Assembly: GCA_030149115.1 (NCBI GenBank)
Contig: JASBSE010000446.1
Span: forward strand, 1 to 11,724
Origin: Winogradskyella sp.
GTDB lineage: Bacteria; Bacteroidota; Bacteroidia; Flavobacteriales; Flavobacteriaceae
Direction: 5' to 3'
DNA length: 11,724 bases
The notes under the pieces were generated by a model. That model worked only from the letters and a program-made list of their open reading frames with translations, made no database searches and had not been told where the DNA came from. Within the stretch, counting starts at the first letter, position 1. The number at the start of each line of letters is the position of its first letter. Below are positions 1 through 8,188 of the stretch, piece by piece. A program made the position numbers and the translations under genes.

Positions 1-1143
1 GTTACCAAAGGTAATTGGGAAGTAACAGATTATTATGGTTTTAATGAAAAGGCTAATACTATATACTTTCAATCTACTGAAAACGGTTCTATAAACAGAG
101 ATGTGTATTCAGTAAAGTTAAATGGTAAGAATAAAACCCAATTAACAAAAACCGAAGGTACCAACAGCGCTTCATTTAGTGCTGATTTCACATATTTTAT
201 TAATACACATTCTAGTGCAACCACACCTTACGAATATACTTTGCATGATTCTAAGAATGGAAATCTTGTAAAAGGAATTAAGGACAACGATCGCTTAGCT
301 AAAAAAGTAGGCGACTATGTAACGTCTAAAAAGGAGTTTAGTACTATAAACGTTAATGGTAACGATTTAAATATGTGGATGATAAAACCTGCTGATTTTG
401 ATAAAAGTAAGCAGTATCCATTATTTATGTATCAATATTCAGGTCCAGGTTCTCAGCAAGTGGCAAACCGATGGAATGGTGCAAATGATTATTGGTATCA
501 AATGCTGGCACAACAAGGTTATATTATAGTTTGTATAGATGGTAGAGGAACAGGTTTTAAAGGCGCAGACTTTAAAAAAGTAACGCAGAATGAATTAGGA
601 AAATATGAAGTTGAAGACCAAATTGAAGCGGCTAAAAAGTTAGGATCATTGCCTTATATAGATGCATCTCGCATCGGAATTTGGGGTTGGAGTTATGGAG
701 GTTTTATGAGTAGTAATGCGCTGTTTAAAGGCAGTGATGTCTTTAAAATGGCAATTGCAGTTGCTCCTGTAACAAGCTGGAGATTTTATGATACAATTTA
801 CACGGAACGTTATATGACAACACCACAGGAAAATCCAAGTGGCTATGATGATAATTCACCGATTAATCATGTCGATAAATTAAAAGGTGATTTCTTGTTA
901 ATTCATGGTACTGGTGATGATAATGTACACGTGCAGAATACCATGCGTATGGTTGAAGCTTTAATACAAGCAGATAAACAATTCGAGTGGATGATTTACC
1001 CAGATAAAAACCATGGTATTTATGGAGGTAACACAAGATTACACCTTTATAAAAAGATGACGAATTTTATTCATAAAACTTTAGGTGACAGACGAAAAAG
1101 CGGAATTAAAGAAGAAAAGGAAACGTCAAAAATTAAAGGCTAA
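1..1143 (+). CDS. Dipeptidyl-peptidase IV-like S9 serine peptidase, C-terminal part (5' end outside window)
   Basis: The reading frame is open from base 1, so this is the last 380 residues of a longer protein (family members are usually about 700-750 residues). The first ~70 residues are the end of the beta-propeller domain; the rest is the alpha/beta-hydrolase domain. Visible catalytic residues are Ser in GWSYGG (codon 691-693), Asp in GTGDDNVH (916-918) and His in KNHG (1012-1014), in the order and context of DPP IV. The Tyr of the YSGPGS segment matches the oxyanion tyrosine. The Glu pair that binds the substrate amino terminus would lie upstream and cannot be seen. The family removes N-terminal dipeptides, usually X-Pro or X-Ala, outside the cytoplasm. 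The protein ends in a charged Lys/Glu-rich tail. A peptide transporter starts 28 bases downstream with no terminator between, so co-transcription is likely. A GTG at 103 is internal, not a real start. Confidence 0.93.
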   Translation, partial: VTKGNWEVTDYYGFNEKANTIYFQSTENGSINRDVYSVKLNGKNKTQLTKTEGTNSASFSADFTYFINTHSSATTPYEYTLHDSKNGNLVKGIKDNDRLAKKVGDYVTSKKEFSTINVNGNDLNMWMIKPADFDKSKQYPLFMYQYSGPGSQQVANRWNGANDYWYQMLAQQGYIIVCIDGRGTGFKGADFKKVTQNELGKYEVEDQIEAAKKLGSLPYIDASRIGIWGWSYGGFMSSNALFKGSDVFKMAIAVAPVTSWRFYDTIYTERYMTTPQENPSGYDDNSPINHVDKLKGDFLLIHGTGDDNVHVQNTMRMVEALIQADKQFEWMIYPDKNHGIYGGNTRLHLYKKMTNFIHKTLGDRRKSGIKEEKETSKIKG

Positions 1144-1171
1144 CTAACTAAAACTAACTAATACAAATTAT

Positions 1172-3001
1172 ATGTCAACAGCAATTAAACAACCGCACCA
1201 AAAAGAACTATTTGGACATCCAGTAGGTTTATTCATTTTGTTTTTTACCGAAATGTGGGAGCGATTTTCTTACTATGGAATGCGTGGTATTTTGGTATTA
1301 TACATGGCAACTTCTGCTACAGCAATAGATCCAGGATTAGGGTGGACAAACAAAGATGCTATTTGGTTATATGGATGGTACACTATGCTGGTTTACGTTG
1401 CTTCTATTCCAGGAGGTTGGATTGCTGATAAATTTTTAGGTCAAAAGAAAACCGTAATGCTTGGTGGACTTTTACTTTGCTTTGGGCATGGTATATTGGC
1501 AATACCTCAAGATTGGGCATTTTTTACAGGTCTAATTTTAATCATCTTAGGCGTTGGCGGTCTTAAACCCAATATTTCTACTATGGTAGGAGGTTTGTAT
1601 AAAGAAGGTGATATTCGTAGAGATAGCGGATTTACTATATTCTATATTGGTATTAATATTGGTGCATTTTTAGCTAGTATTACTGTAGGTCTTGTAGCAT
1701 ATTATTATGGATGGCACTATGGTTTTGGTTTGGCAGGAATAGGAATGTTATTTGGACAATTGGTTTTTGTTTGGGGACAAAAGTTCTTAAAAGGTGTAGG
1801 TGAATTTTCTGGTGGGCAAGAAGCTTCATTGGCAGAACAGGAAGCTGCAAAAAGACCATTAAATAAAATTGAAAAAGATAGAGTTGTAGTTTTACTCATT
1901 TCATTTTTAATTGTAGTTGTGTTTTGGGGAGCTTTTGAGCAAGCAGGAGGGTTAATGAATCTTTACACAGATGCAAAAGTAGATAGAACTACAGGATGGA
2001 GTTGGTTAGCTGAAATACCAGCGGCTGTATTCCAATCATTAAATGCTGGTTATATAATTATTTTTGGAACTATAATAGGTGGTTTCTGGATCTGGTGGAA
2101 AAAGAAAGGAAAAGAGTCTTCTTCATTATTTAAAATGGCAATAGGTACCATTATAATGGGACTTGGTTATGTTTTTATGATGTTTGCTTCTCAAGAAGCA
2201 AGTGCAGAAACATTCGGTAAGGCAGCTATGATTTGGATTTTCCTTGCTTATTTGTTTCATACAATAGGAGAGTTATGTACATCTCCTGTAGCATTATCGT
2301 TCATTACTAAGTTAGCGCCTTTAAAGTATGCTTCAATTATGATGGGAGTATATTTTGCGGCAACAGGTTTTGGTAATAAACTGGCAGGAAGCATTGGTGA
2401 GTCTGCGCAGCTAGAACCTTTTGAAGGTAAAATGATTGTAAGCAAAGAACAAATTTTGCCTTACATGGAAAAAGAAACTTTCAAAATTAAAAATGAAAAT
2501 AAAGAAGTTGTTGAGATAACAGAATTTCCGATTAATGAAGATAAAAATTTTAGTATAAGAGCTAAAGTTTATGAAGAAAATGGAAGCGTTGTTTTTAAAG
2601 AGTATAAAACAGAAAAGGATTTAAATTCTCTTTTTGAATTATCTAAAGAAGAAAATGCTAATACAAATGAGTTGTTAGCAACCTTAAAAGAAAATAAAAT
2701 TACTGCTTCTAATCCTTACCATGCTAAGTTATCTTTTGAAAAGGATAAAGACAAAGCTCAGATAACAGCAAATAAAGGAGATGGTAAAGATTATGGTGTG
2801 TCTTTTGTGTTAGAGGAGCAACAAAGTGAAGTAGAGTATACTACTTTTAAATGGTTGGTGATATTTACTGTTGCGTTCGGTTTACTTCTTATTTTGTTTT
2901 TAAAGAAATTAAAGAAGTTAACACATGGTGCAGAAGACAACGAACACGAAATGCTTGAGACTGAAAAGTACGAAATAGCAGATCCTGATATTAATAACTA
3001 A
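1172..3001 (+). CDS. Proton-coupled oligopeptide transporter (POT/PTR2 family, MFS) with a periplasmic insertion between TM11 and TM12
   Basis: This 609-residue inner-membrane protein would import di- and tripeptides with protons. The N-terminal helix carries the full POT signature ExxERFxYYG (E27, E30, R31, F32, Y34, Y35, G36). Other family marks are K132 in GGLKPN, the FYIGINIGAF segment of TM5 (157-166), FWGAFEQ in TM7 (251-257) and GELCTSP in TM10 (E367). By hydrophobicity I count 12 helices. The two extra helices (HA/HB) that most bacterial POTs carry between TM6 and TM7 seem absent, as only a ~30-residue charged linker is there. After TM11 (about 386-408) comes a polar, Lys/Glu-rich stretch at about 410-557, then TM12 (558-578) and a short acidic tail. 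Topology places the stretch in the periplasm. The gene follows the S9 peptidase by 28 bases and ends at a terminator. Exact peptide preference cannot be read from sequence. Confidence 0.93.
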   Translation: MSTAIKQPHQKELFGHPVGLFILFFTEMWERFSYYGMRGILVLYMATSATAIDPGLGWTNKDAIWLYGWYTMLVYVASIPGGWIADKFLGQKKTVMLGGLLLCFGHGILAIPQDWAFFTGLILIILGVGGLKPNISTMVGGLYKEGDIRRDSGFTIFYIGINIGAFLASITVGLVAYYYGWHYGFGLAGIGMLFGQLVFVWGQKFLKGVGEFSGGQEASLAEQEAAKRPLNKIEKDRVVVLLISFLIVVVFWGAFEQAGGLMNLYTDAKVDRTTGWSWLAEIPAAVFQSLNAGYIIIFGTIIGGFWIWWKKKGKESSSLFKMAIGTIIMGLGYVFMMFASQEASAETFGKAAMIWIFLAYLFHTIGELCTSPVALSFITKLAPLKYASIMMGVYFAATGFGNKLAGSIGESAQLEPFEGKMIVSKEQILPYMEKETFKIKNENKEVVEITEFPINEDKNFSIRAKVYEENGSVVFKEYKTEKDLNSLFELSKEENANTNELLATLKENKITASNPYHAKLSFEKDKDKAQITANKGDGKDYGVSFVLEEQQSEVEYTTFKWLVIFTVAFGLLLILFLKKLKKLTHGAEDNEHEMLETEKYEIADPDINN

Positions 3002-3014
3002 CAATAAATTATTT

Positions 3015-3046
3015 CCCTCGTAGATTAATATTTACGAGGGTTTTCT
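3015..3046 (+). terminator. Intrinsic terminator after first POT gene
   Basis: Perfect 8-bp stem CCCTCGTA (3015-3022) with TACGAGGG (3033-3040), a 10-base loop, then TTTTCT. It sits 14 bases after the stop of the first transporter and 25 bases before the start of the second, so the second gene should have its own promoter or depend on read-through. Confidence 0.85.
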
Positions 3047-3071
3047 CTACTAACTAAATTAGCTTTTTTTT

Positions 3072-5450
3072 ATGAGCACAGATATTCAAAATCTATTCAA
3101 AGACAAGGTTCTTGGGCATCCAGCAGGCCTTTTTGTTTTATTTTTTACAGAAATGTGGGAGCGTTTTTCGTTTTATGGAATGCGTGTTCTTTTAGTGAAT
3201 TTTTTAACAATGGCCTTAGTCGGCTACAACCCTGGATGGGAGTGGTCTGTTGAAAACGCTGGTGCGCTTTTTGGTACTTATGCTATGCTGCTTTATATAA
3301 CTCCTATTGTCGGTGGAATAATTGCTGATAAATTTACGGGTTATCGTTGGGCTGTTATTATAGGTGCGTTTATTATGACTTTGGGGCATGCTTCAATGGC
3401 TTTAGAGACTGAAGCATCACTTTATATAGGATTAGCATTGCTTGTAATTGGAACAGGTTTTTTTAAGCCTACAATGACATCTATTATTTCTGAAATGTAT
3501 AAGGAGAACCCAGAAAAAAAGGATGGTGCTTATACTATTTACTACATGGGTGTAAATGCAGGTGCGTTTTTTGGGATGATGCTCTGTGGTTATTTAGCTG
3601 AAAAAATTGGATGGGCTTGGGGCTTTGGACTCGCAGGTGTATTCATGTTATTAGGTACTATTCAGTTTTGGTTAGCAGGAAAATTGTTTGGAGATATTGG
3701 AGCAAAACCATCTAAGATTGTTGAGGCAGAGATTCCTCAAAATATAAATGAAGAATATCCAGAGAAGAGAAGTGATGATGGTGATAATGAAAAACCAAAT
3801 CCTTTTACAACTATAGACAAAATCCTTATTCTTATTTCATCAGTAATTGGATTAGGATATGCTTTTAACGATCCGTTGTCAAAAATTGCAGGTTTCGATA
3901 TGTTCTCGGCGCTTAGAATAGGAAGTCTTGAGGGACAATATGTAGCAGTACTTTTTGCGTTGGTTGCGTTTTTATATTTAACTATTAGCAGAATAGGGCG
4001 CTACACCAAAGTTATTAGAGACCGTATGATTGCCTTTATTGTTTTCGCATTTTTTACAGTCTTCTTCTGGATGTCTTTTGAGCAAGGAGCATCATCATTA
4101 ATTGTATTTGCAAGAGATAATGTAGATAGAATGCTAAGTGGCAATGCGGCTATAACATTTAATATTATAAATGCTTTACTAACCATAATTCCATTAGTAA
4201 TAATAACCTACGTTCTGTACTTGCTTTGGAAAAAAACATATAATAAAATTTCTACATCTAACATAGTTCTTGTTGTATGCTTTTTATTAATGTGGGCAAT
4301 TGTAGGATGGATGCTTAACCGCGATTTTAATACTGTAGCTTATGATGTGTCTTATAAAGTTGTTAAAACAAATGCTGAATCTAATAGTTATAAAATCGAT
4401 GAAAGTAGATTAGAGTTGTACAAAGATAAAATCCTTTCAGGAACATTTTCTGCTCTTGTGGATGGCAAAGAAAAATCAGTGACAATAGATAGTATAGCTT
4501 ATAATGGAAAATTTGTAAAGCTTAAAGAATCTGAACTATATGATAATAAAGAAAAGAAGGAGGAGCAGAAGAAGTTTAATGAGGAATATGTAAACAAAGT
4601 TCTATCATTTAATAGTAGTAAAGAGGCTATAGTTTATTATCACAAAAAAGAAAAGGAAGTTTTAAAAATTCCTTTAAAAGAATTGTATTTCAATACCGCT
4701 ATTACTGAAAATATGGTGCTAAACCCTCAGTATGTTATTGAAGATAAAACAACTTCTGTAGCAGAACCAGAAGTGTTAACTACAGGTGATAAAATTTATA
4801 TGATAGCTAAAAATAATGAAGGTACAGAGTTTGGTTATCTTACTGAAGAACGTTTAGCTCTTGCAAGAGAGAACGGTAAGACGTTAAATAGAGACAATGG
4901 TGTGGTTGAAGCAACAATAACAAAAGTGAAAGAAAATGAAGTAGAGATTACAGTGTCTTGGTTTAGTATTCTTAATTCATTCTTCATTATTGCTTTTGCC
5001 TCATTCTTTTCTCGTTGGTGGGAAAGTAAATACAATCCATCTGCAGCTAGCAAATATGCGTTAGGATTAATTATAATGGGTGTAGGATTTGGGCTACTTG
5101 CCTTTGGTTCTACTGGAATCCAAGAAGGTGTTAAAGTGAGTATGATATGGTTAATCTTAGCTTATCTATTCCATACTCTTGGAGAACTTTGCTTATCGCC
5201 AGTAGGTTTATCTTATGTAAGTAAGTTAGTGCCTGCCAGAATGATAGGTTTTATGTTTGGTATGTGGTATTTGGCAATTGCTATAGGTAACAAATTAGCG
5301 GCGGTAATAGGTGGTCAGATAGAAAATATTACTAAAGAATATAGTCTATCTACTTTCTTTTTGATATTTACAATAGTGCCTGTTGCAGCAGGAGTATTGG
5401 TGTATTTCTTAAATCCTGTACTTAAAAAATTAATGCACGGAGTTAAATAG
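3072..5450 (+). CDS. Second POT/PTR2 peptide transporter, long form with a ~210-residue insertion between TM7 and TM8
   Basis: This 792-residue protein is a paralogue of the preceding transporter; the first ~40 residues are very similar. POT signature residues E27, E30, R31, F32, Y35 and G36 are present, with Phe at the first of the two tyrosines (position 34). K132 in FFKP, FFWMSFEQ in TM7 (331-338) and GELCLSP in TM10 (E705) support proton-coupled di/tripeptide import. It is far longer than usual bacterial members (about 450-550). Two hydrophobic segments between TM6 and TM7 (about 248-265 and 288-306) could be the usual HA/HB pair. Two further hydrophobic helices follow TM7 (about 361-386 and 397-415), then a polar region at about 417-627, then WFSILNSFFIIAF, which matches canonical TM8. 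Helix parity places the polar region in the periplasm. Only 25 bases separate the start from the upstream terminator, and its own terminator follows. Similar transporter function is likely; the role of the insertion is unknown. Confidence 0.92.
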   Translation: MSTDIQNLFKDKVLGHPAGLFVLFFTEMWERFSFYGMRVLLVNFLTMALVGYNPGWEWSVENAGALFGTYAMLLYITPIVGGIIADKFTGYRWAVIIGAFIMTLGHASMALETEASLYIGLALLVIGTGFFKPTMTSIISEMYKENPEKKDGAYTIYYMGVNAGAFFGMMLCGYLAEKIGWAWGFGLAGVFMLLGTIQFWLAGKLFGDIGAKPSKIVEAEIPQNINEEYPEKRSDDGDNEKPNPFTTIDKILILISSVIGLGYAFNDPLSKIAGFDMFSALRIGSLEGQYVAVLFALVAFLYLTISRIGRYTKVIRDRMIAFIVFAFFTVFFWMSFEQGASSLIVFARDNVDRMLSGNAAITFNIINALLTIIPLVIITYVLYLLWKKTYNKISTSNIVLVVCFLLMWAIVGWMLNRDFNTVAYDVSYKVVKTNAESNSYKIDESRLELYKDKILSGTFSALVDGKEKSVTIDSIAYNGKFVKLKESELYDNKEKKEEQKKFNEEYVNKVLSFNSSKEAIVYYHKKEKEVLKIPLKELYFNTAITENMVLNPQYVIEDKTTSVAEPEVLTTGDKIYMIAKNNEGTEFGYLTEERLALARENGKTLNRDNGVVEATITKVKENEVEITVSWFSILNSFFIIAFASFFSRWWESKYNPSAASKYALGLIIMGVGFGLLAFGSTGIQEGVKVSMIWLILAYLFHTLGELCLSPVGLSYVSKLVPARMIGFMFGMWYLAIAIGNKLAAVIGGQIENITKEYSLSTFFLIFTIVPVAAGVLVYFLNPVLKKLMHGVK

Positions 5451-5470
5451 GCTTTTATTAAAATAATTAA

Positions 5471-5498
5471 AAAATGCTCCTATTCAGGAGCGTTTTTT
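5471..5498 (+). terminator. Intrinsic terminator after second POT gene
   Basis: Stem GCTCCT (5476-5481) with AGGAGC (5486-5491), loop ATTC. It is extended by a G-U pair and A-T pairs from AAAA (5471-5474) and TTTT, and ends in six T (5493-5498). It lies 20 bases after the stop and 34 bases before the thioredoxin-like gene, marking the end of the peptide-use cluster. Confidence 0.88.
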
Positions 5499-5532
5499 GT
5501 AAGTTCGGTACAAGAATTGCAACAAATAAGTT

Positions 5533-6102
5533 ATGGAAAAAACAAAATTACTTATAGCGTTTATAGCTTTTGGAACATTAGTTTCTTTTCAAAAGACTAC
5601 AAAAGCGCCAGAAAAAGAAATCAATTGGATGACTTTAGAAGAAGCGATTAAGCTTCAGGAAACAGAGCCTAAAAAAATCATTATGGATGTTTACACTAAC
5701 TGGTGTGGTCCATGTAAGATGCTTGATAAGAATACCTTTCACAACGAAGATGTTGTAAATTATATAAACGAACATTATTATGCAGTAAAATTTAATGCAG
5801 AAGGTAATGATACAATTACTTACCAAGATAAGACATATAAAAACCCTAATTACGACCCGGCAAAAGCTAATAGACGTAATAGTGCGCATGAGTTAACACG
5901 TTTTCTAAAGGTAAGAGCATATCCAACAATGGTGTTTTTTGATATTGAAGGCAACTATATTGAGGCTATCAGAGGATATTTAAAACCACGTCAATTAGAG
6001 TTATATTTAAAGTTGTTTAAGACAGATAAATATAAAGAAATGACGACGCAAGAGAAGTTTAATGAGTATTATAAAAACTTTGAGCCTACCTTTAAAGAGT
6101 AG
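5533..6102 (+). CDS. Exported thioredoxin-fold protein with WCGPCK active site
   Basis: A 189-residue protein. Residues 1-19 form a Lys-started hydrophobic segment that looks like a signal peptide, so the protein should work in the periplasm or be membrane-anchored. The redox motif WCGPCK is at 57-62 (C58, C61), and the cis-proline is P131 in RAYPTMVFF. Between the active-site helix and the cis-Pro strand is an insertion of about 28 polar residues (94-121, rich in Tyr, Asn and Asp) not found in classical ~105-residue thioredoxins. Such proteins reduce or isomerise disulfides or supply electrons to envelope partners; the partner cannot be named here. The gene lies alone between two terminators, 34 bases after the upstream one, so it probably has its own promoter, though I could not identify one. 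Its stop is 5 bases from the stop of the convergent comEC. Confidence 0.85.
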   Translation: MEKTKLLIAFIAFGTLVSFQKTTKAPEKEINWMTLEEAIKLQETEPKKIIMDVYTNWCGPCKMLDKNTFHNEDVVNYINEHYYAVKFNAEGNDTITYQDKTYKNPNYDPAKANRRNSAHELTRFLKVRAYPTMVFFDIEGNYIEAIRGYLKPRQLELYLKLFKTDKYKEMTTQEKFNEYYKNFEPTFKE

Positions 6103-6107
6103 TGGTT

Positions 6108-8135
6108 TTATTTCAAGATAAATGCTCCCTTTTCATTTGTATAATGGAAAGGGATTTTTTTATCTCTGCAAGTGATCTTCCATCGTTTCACGTAAGACTT
6201 ATAATTACTTGCATCTGCAATAATTTGTTGAGGTTTAATACTGTCAATAACTCTTTCTAAATTAACTTTAGGAGAATCACGAAGTAAGATGAAATCTGGT
6301 TGAAAAGACAAGTTTTTATAAATTCCTAAGCTATCTATAATTAATAATCGCTTGTTTTTAAATTGATAAACATACTTTAGTTTAGATAGGGCTACACGGT
6401 CTATGAATTCTCCAACTTTATAATTTTTGAGAATATTATCATTTTTAAGTTTTGAAGTATCTAAGTTATGATGAACCTCAAGTCTGTTATTCTGTTTAAA
6501 CCCTATAATAGAAACGCGACTTTTGTTAAAGACAATGAAAGCTTCATCTTTATTTTGAAACTTATTAAAAACATAAGTGCCTTGCAATATAATAATACTA
6601 ATAAGACATATTGCTAACCATTTAAAAGTTCTTAACTTATAAACCTGAACAGCACTAATAATTAAGATGTATGCAATCAATACCTGAATTAGGTAAAAGG
6701 GGATGTCTCTAAAAAGAAAGTCTTCAAACTGAGCTACCCAAGCAATAAATCCATTTAACGATTCTATAATTAGACTATAAATTTCAACAATAGATTTAGG
6801 GAGAAAACCAACTAATGCCATAACAATTACAAAAAGACCAAAACCAAGAATTAATCCTAAAAAAGGAATCACCACAAGATTAGATATAAAGAACAACCCG
6901 GGAAATTGATGAAAATAGAATAGACTAATCGGCAGAACACCAGCTTGGGCTGCTAATGTTACCGTAAATATCTGCCAGAATTTGTCAACAATCAGATACT
7001 TGGGTTGCCAGAGTTTGTATAAAATAGGTTGAATGCTCACAATGCTTAAAATTGCTAAATAACTCATCTGAAAGCCGACTTCAAACAAAAATGTAGGCTT
7101 TACGAGTAGAATAAAAAATGCAGAAATGGCTAGTGTGTTGTAAATGTTGGTAGGTCGCTTAAGATGCATAGCAAAACTTATAATGCTAAACATTGTAACA
7201 GCTCTTGTAACTGAAGGTGATAATCCTGCTACAATAGCAAATAACCAAAGTATAGTAATAATAATTATAGGTCTAAGAACGTATCCGTGTTTAAGAAGTA
7301 GTAATGGTCTAAAAATAAAATTTAGGATCAGTAATAAAATTCCAACATGCAAGCCAGAAACAGCTAGAATATGAATAGTTCCAGAATTTACATAATTGTT
7401 ATAAATGCTTTTGTCAATGGTCTGCCTTTGACCTAAAAGTAATGCGTTAATAATACTTAAAACATCATCCTTAAAACCAGCATCAATCAATTTTTTATTG
7501 ATGGAAGTCCTAAATAAATCTGCATAACCATAAATCGTTGTAGGTTGGTCTGAAAGTAATAAGAAATGATTGTGTTGAAGATAAATTTGACTGTAAACTT
7601 GTCGCAGTTCCAAATATTTGCTGTAGTCAAATTGATACGGATTCAGCGGTTTCTGAATGTCTTTTAAATCTGATTTTGTATAAATAATGGCATCAATAGG
7701 TAAAGCACCAGATATTGAATCTCTTTTAATATTGATAAGTAGTTGTCCTGAGGCTTCGCTCTTATTGGCTGAAATCAATGAGACAATATATTTATCGTTA
7801 TATATATCTGGTTTTAGACGCTCTTTGATTTTAAATTTTAATTCTGAATATCCCTCTAATTTTAAATTTAAGTAGTGTTTTGCCTGTAGTTTTTCGTCTT
7901 GTATGTCATAAGCATTAATTCCAAGACTTACCATACAGCAGTAGGCAAGCATAGCAAAGTAGATAGAACGGTTGGTCTTTTGTTTTAGACCTAAATAGTA
8001 GATAAAAAGTATAGCCATTAACCCAAGGGATAGGTAAATAGCTATACTAAAATTAAGTTTAAAATAATGAGCAATGAGGATGCCTAGGATTAGACAAGCT
8101 GTTAGTTTTATTATTTTAAAATTTAGTAACTTCAT
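6108..8135 (-). CDS. comEC: ComEC/Rec2-family DNA uptake channel protein with degenerate C-terminal domain
   Basis: A 675-residue polytopic membrane protein of the family that carries single-stranded DNA across the inner membrane during natural transformation. Order of parts: two N-terminal helices (about 7-50) and another near 58-75; a soluble DUF4131/OB-like part (about 80-195); the Competence domain (about 225-500) with the hallmark HILAVSGLHVG (255-265) and many helices; and a soluble C-terminal part (about 525-675). That last part aligns in outline with the ComEC metallo-beta-lactamase domain, ending in HYTNEKGAFIL like the usual 'T...GAI' end. However, the HxHxDH metal motif is not visible and the part is short. 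The start is an ATG preceded by an in-frame-independent AT-rich stretch without a clear ribosome site. The gene is 53 bases downstream of the cytochrome gene on the same strand; co-transcription is possible but unproven. Related functions beyond transformation cannot be excluded. Confidence 0.88.
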   Translation of the reverse strand: MKLLNFKIIKLTACLILGILIAHYFKLNFSIAIYLSLGLMAILFIYYLGLKQKTNRSIYFAMLAYCCMVSLGINAYDIQDEKLQAKHYLNLKLEGYSELKFKIKERLKPDIYNDKYIVSLISANKSEASGQLLINIKRDSISGALPIDAIIYTKSDLKDIQKPLNPYQFDYSKYLELRQVYSQIYLQHNHFLLLSDQPTTIYGYADLFRTSINKKLIDAGFKDDVLSIINALLLGQRQTIDKSIYNNYVNSGTIHILAVSGLHVGILLLILNFIFRPLLLLKHGYVLRPIIIITILWLFAIVAGLSPSVTRAVTMFSIISFAMHLKRPTNIYNTLAISAFFILLVKPTFLFEVGFQMSYLAILSIVSIQPILYKLWQPKYLIVDKFWQIFTVTLAAQAGVLPISLFYFHQFPGLFFISNLVVIPFLGLILGFGLFVIVMALVGFLPKSIVEIYSLIIESLNGFIAWVAQFEDFLFRDIPFYLIQVLIAYILIISAVQVYKLRTFKWLAICLISIIILQGTYVFNKFQNKDEAFIVFNKSRVSIIGFKQNNRLEVHHNLDTSKLKNDNILKNYKVGEFIDRVALSKLKYVYQFKNKRLLIIDSLGIYKNLSFQPDFILLRDSPKVNLERVIDSIKPQQIIADASNYKSYVKRWKITCRDKKIPFHYTNEKGAFILK
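6126..6161 (+). terminator. Intrinsic terminator of the thioredoxin-like gene, inside comEC coding sequence
   Basis: Stem TCCCTTTTCAT (6126-6136) with ATGGAAAGGGA (6144-6154), 11 bp with one G-U pair, 7-base loop, then seven T (6155-6161). The polarity fits the + strand gene that stops at 6102. The same bases encode about residues 659-670 of the convergent comEC product. Confidence 0.8.
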
Positions 8136-8188
8136 GATTATGAGTCACTAATATAATGAAACTTGTTTTTTTGTCGTCTTAGACTAGA

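Noticed and set aside
1143..1164. Repeated CTAACTAA units between the peptidase and the first transporter, partly seen again near 3048-3058
   Set aside because: Very short and low-complexity; they supply extra stop codons, but there is no sign of a mobile or regulatory repeat.
3031..3062. Possible promoter for the second transporter (TTTA, 20 bases, TAAATTAG) overlapping the terminator
   Set aside because: Both elements have a mismatch to the Bacteroidota consensus and such matches are common in AT-rich DNA.
6075..6102. Weak stem (CTTT/AAAG) followed by T-run on the - strand as a comEC terminator
   Set aside because: Only four good pairs and an A-C mismatch; not enough to call.
7481..7503. 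Inverted repeat CATCAAT/ATTGATG in comEC
   Set aside because: Only 7 bp, AT-rich, fully inside the coding sequence and without a trailing U-run, so not a convincing terminator or operator.
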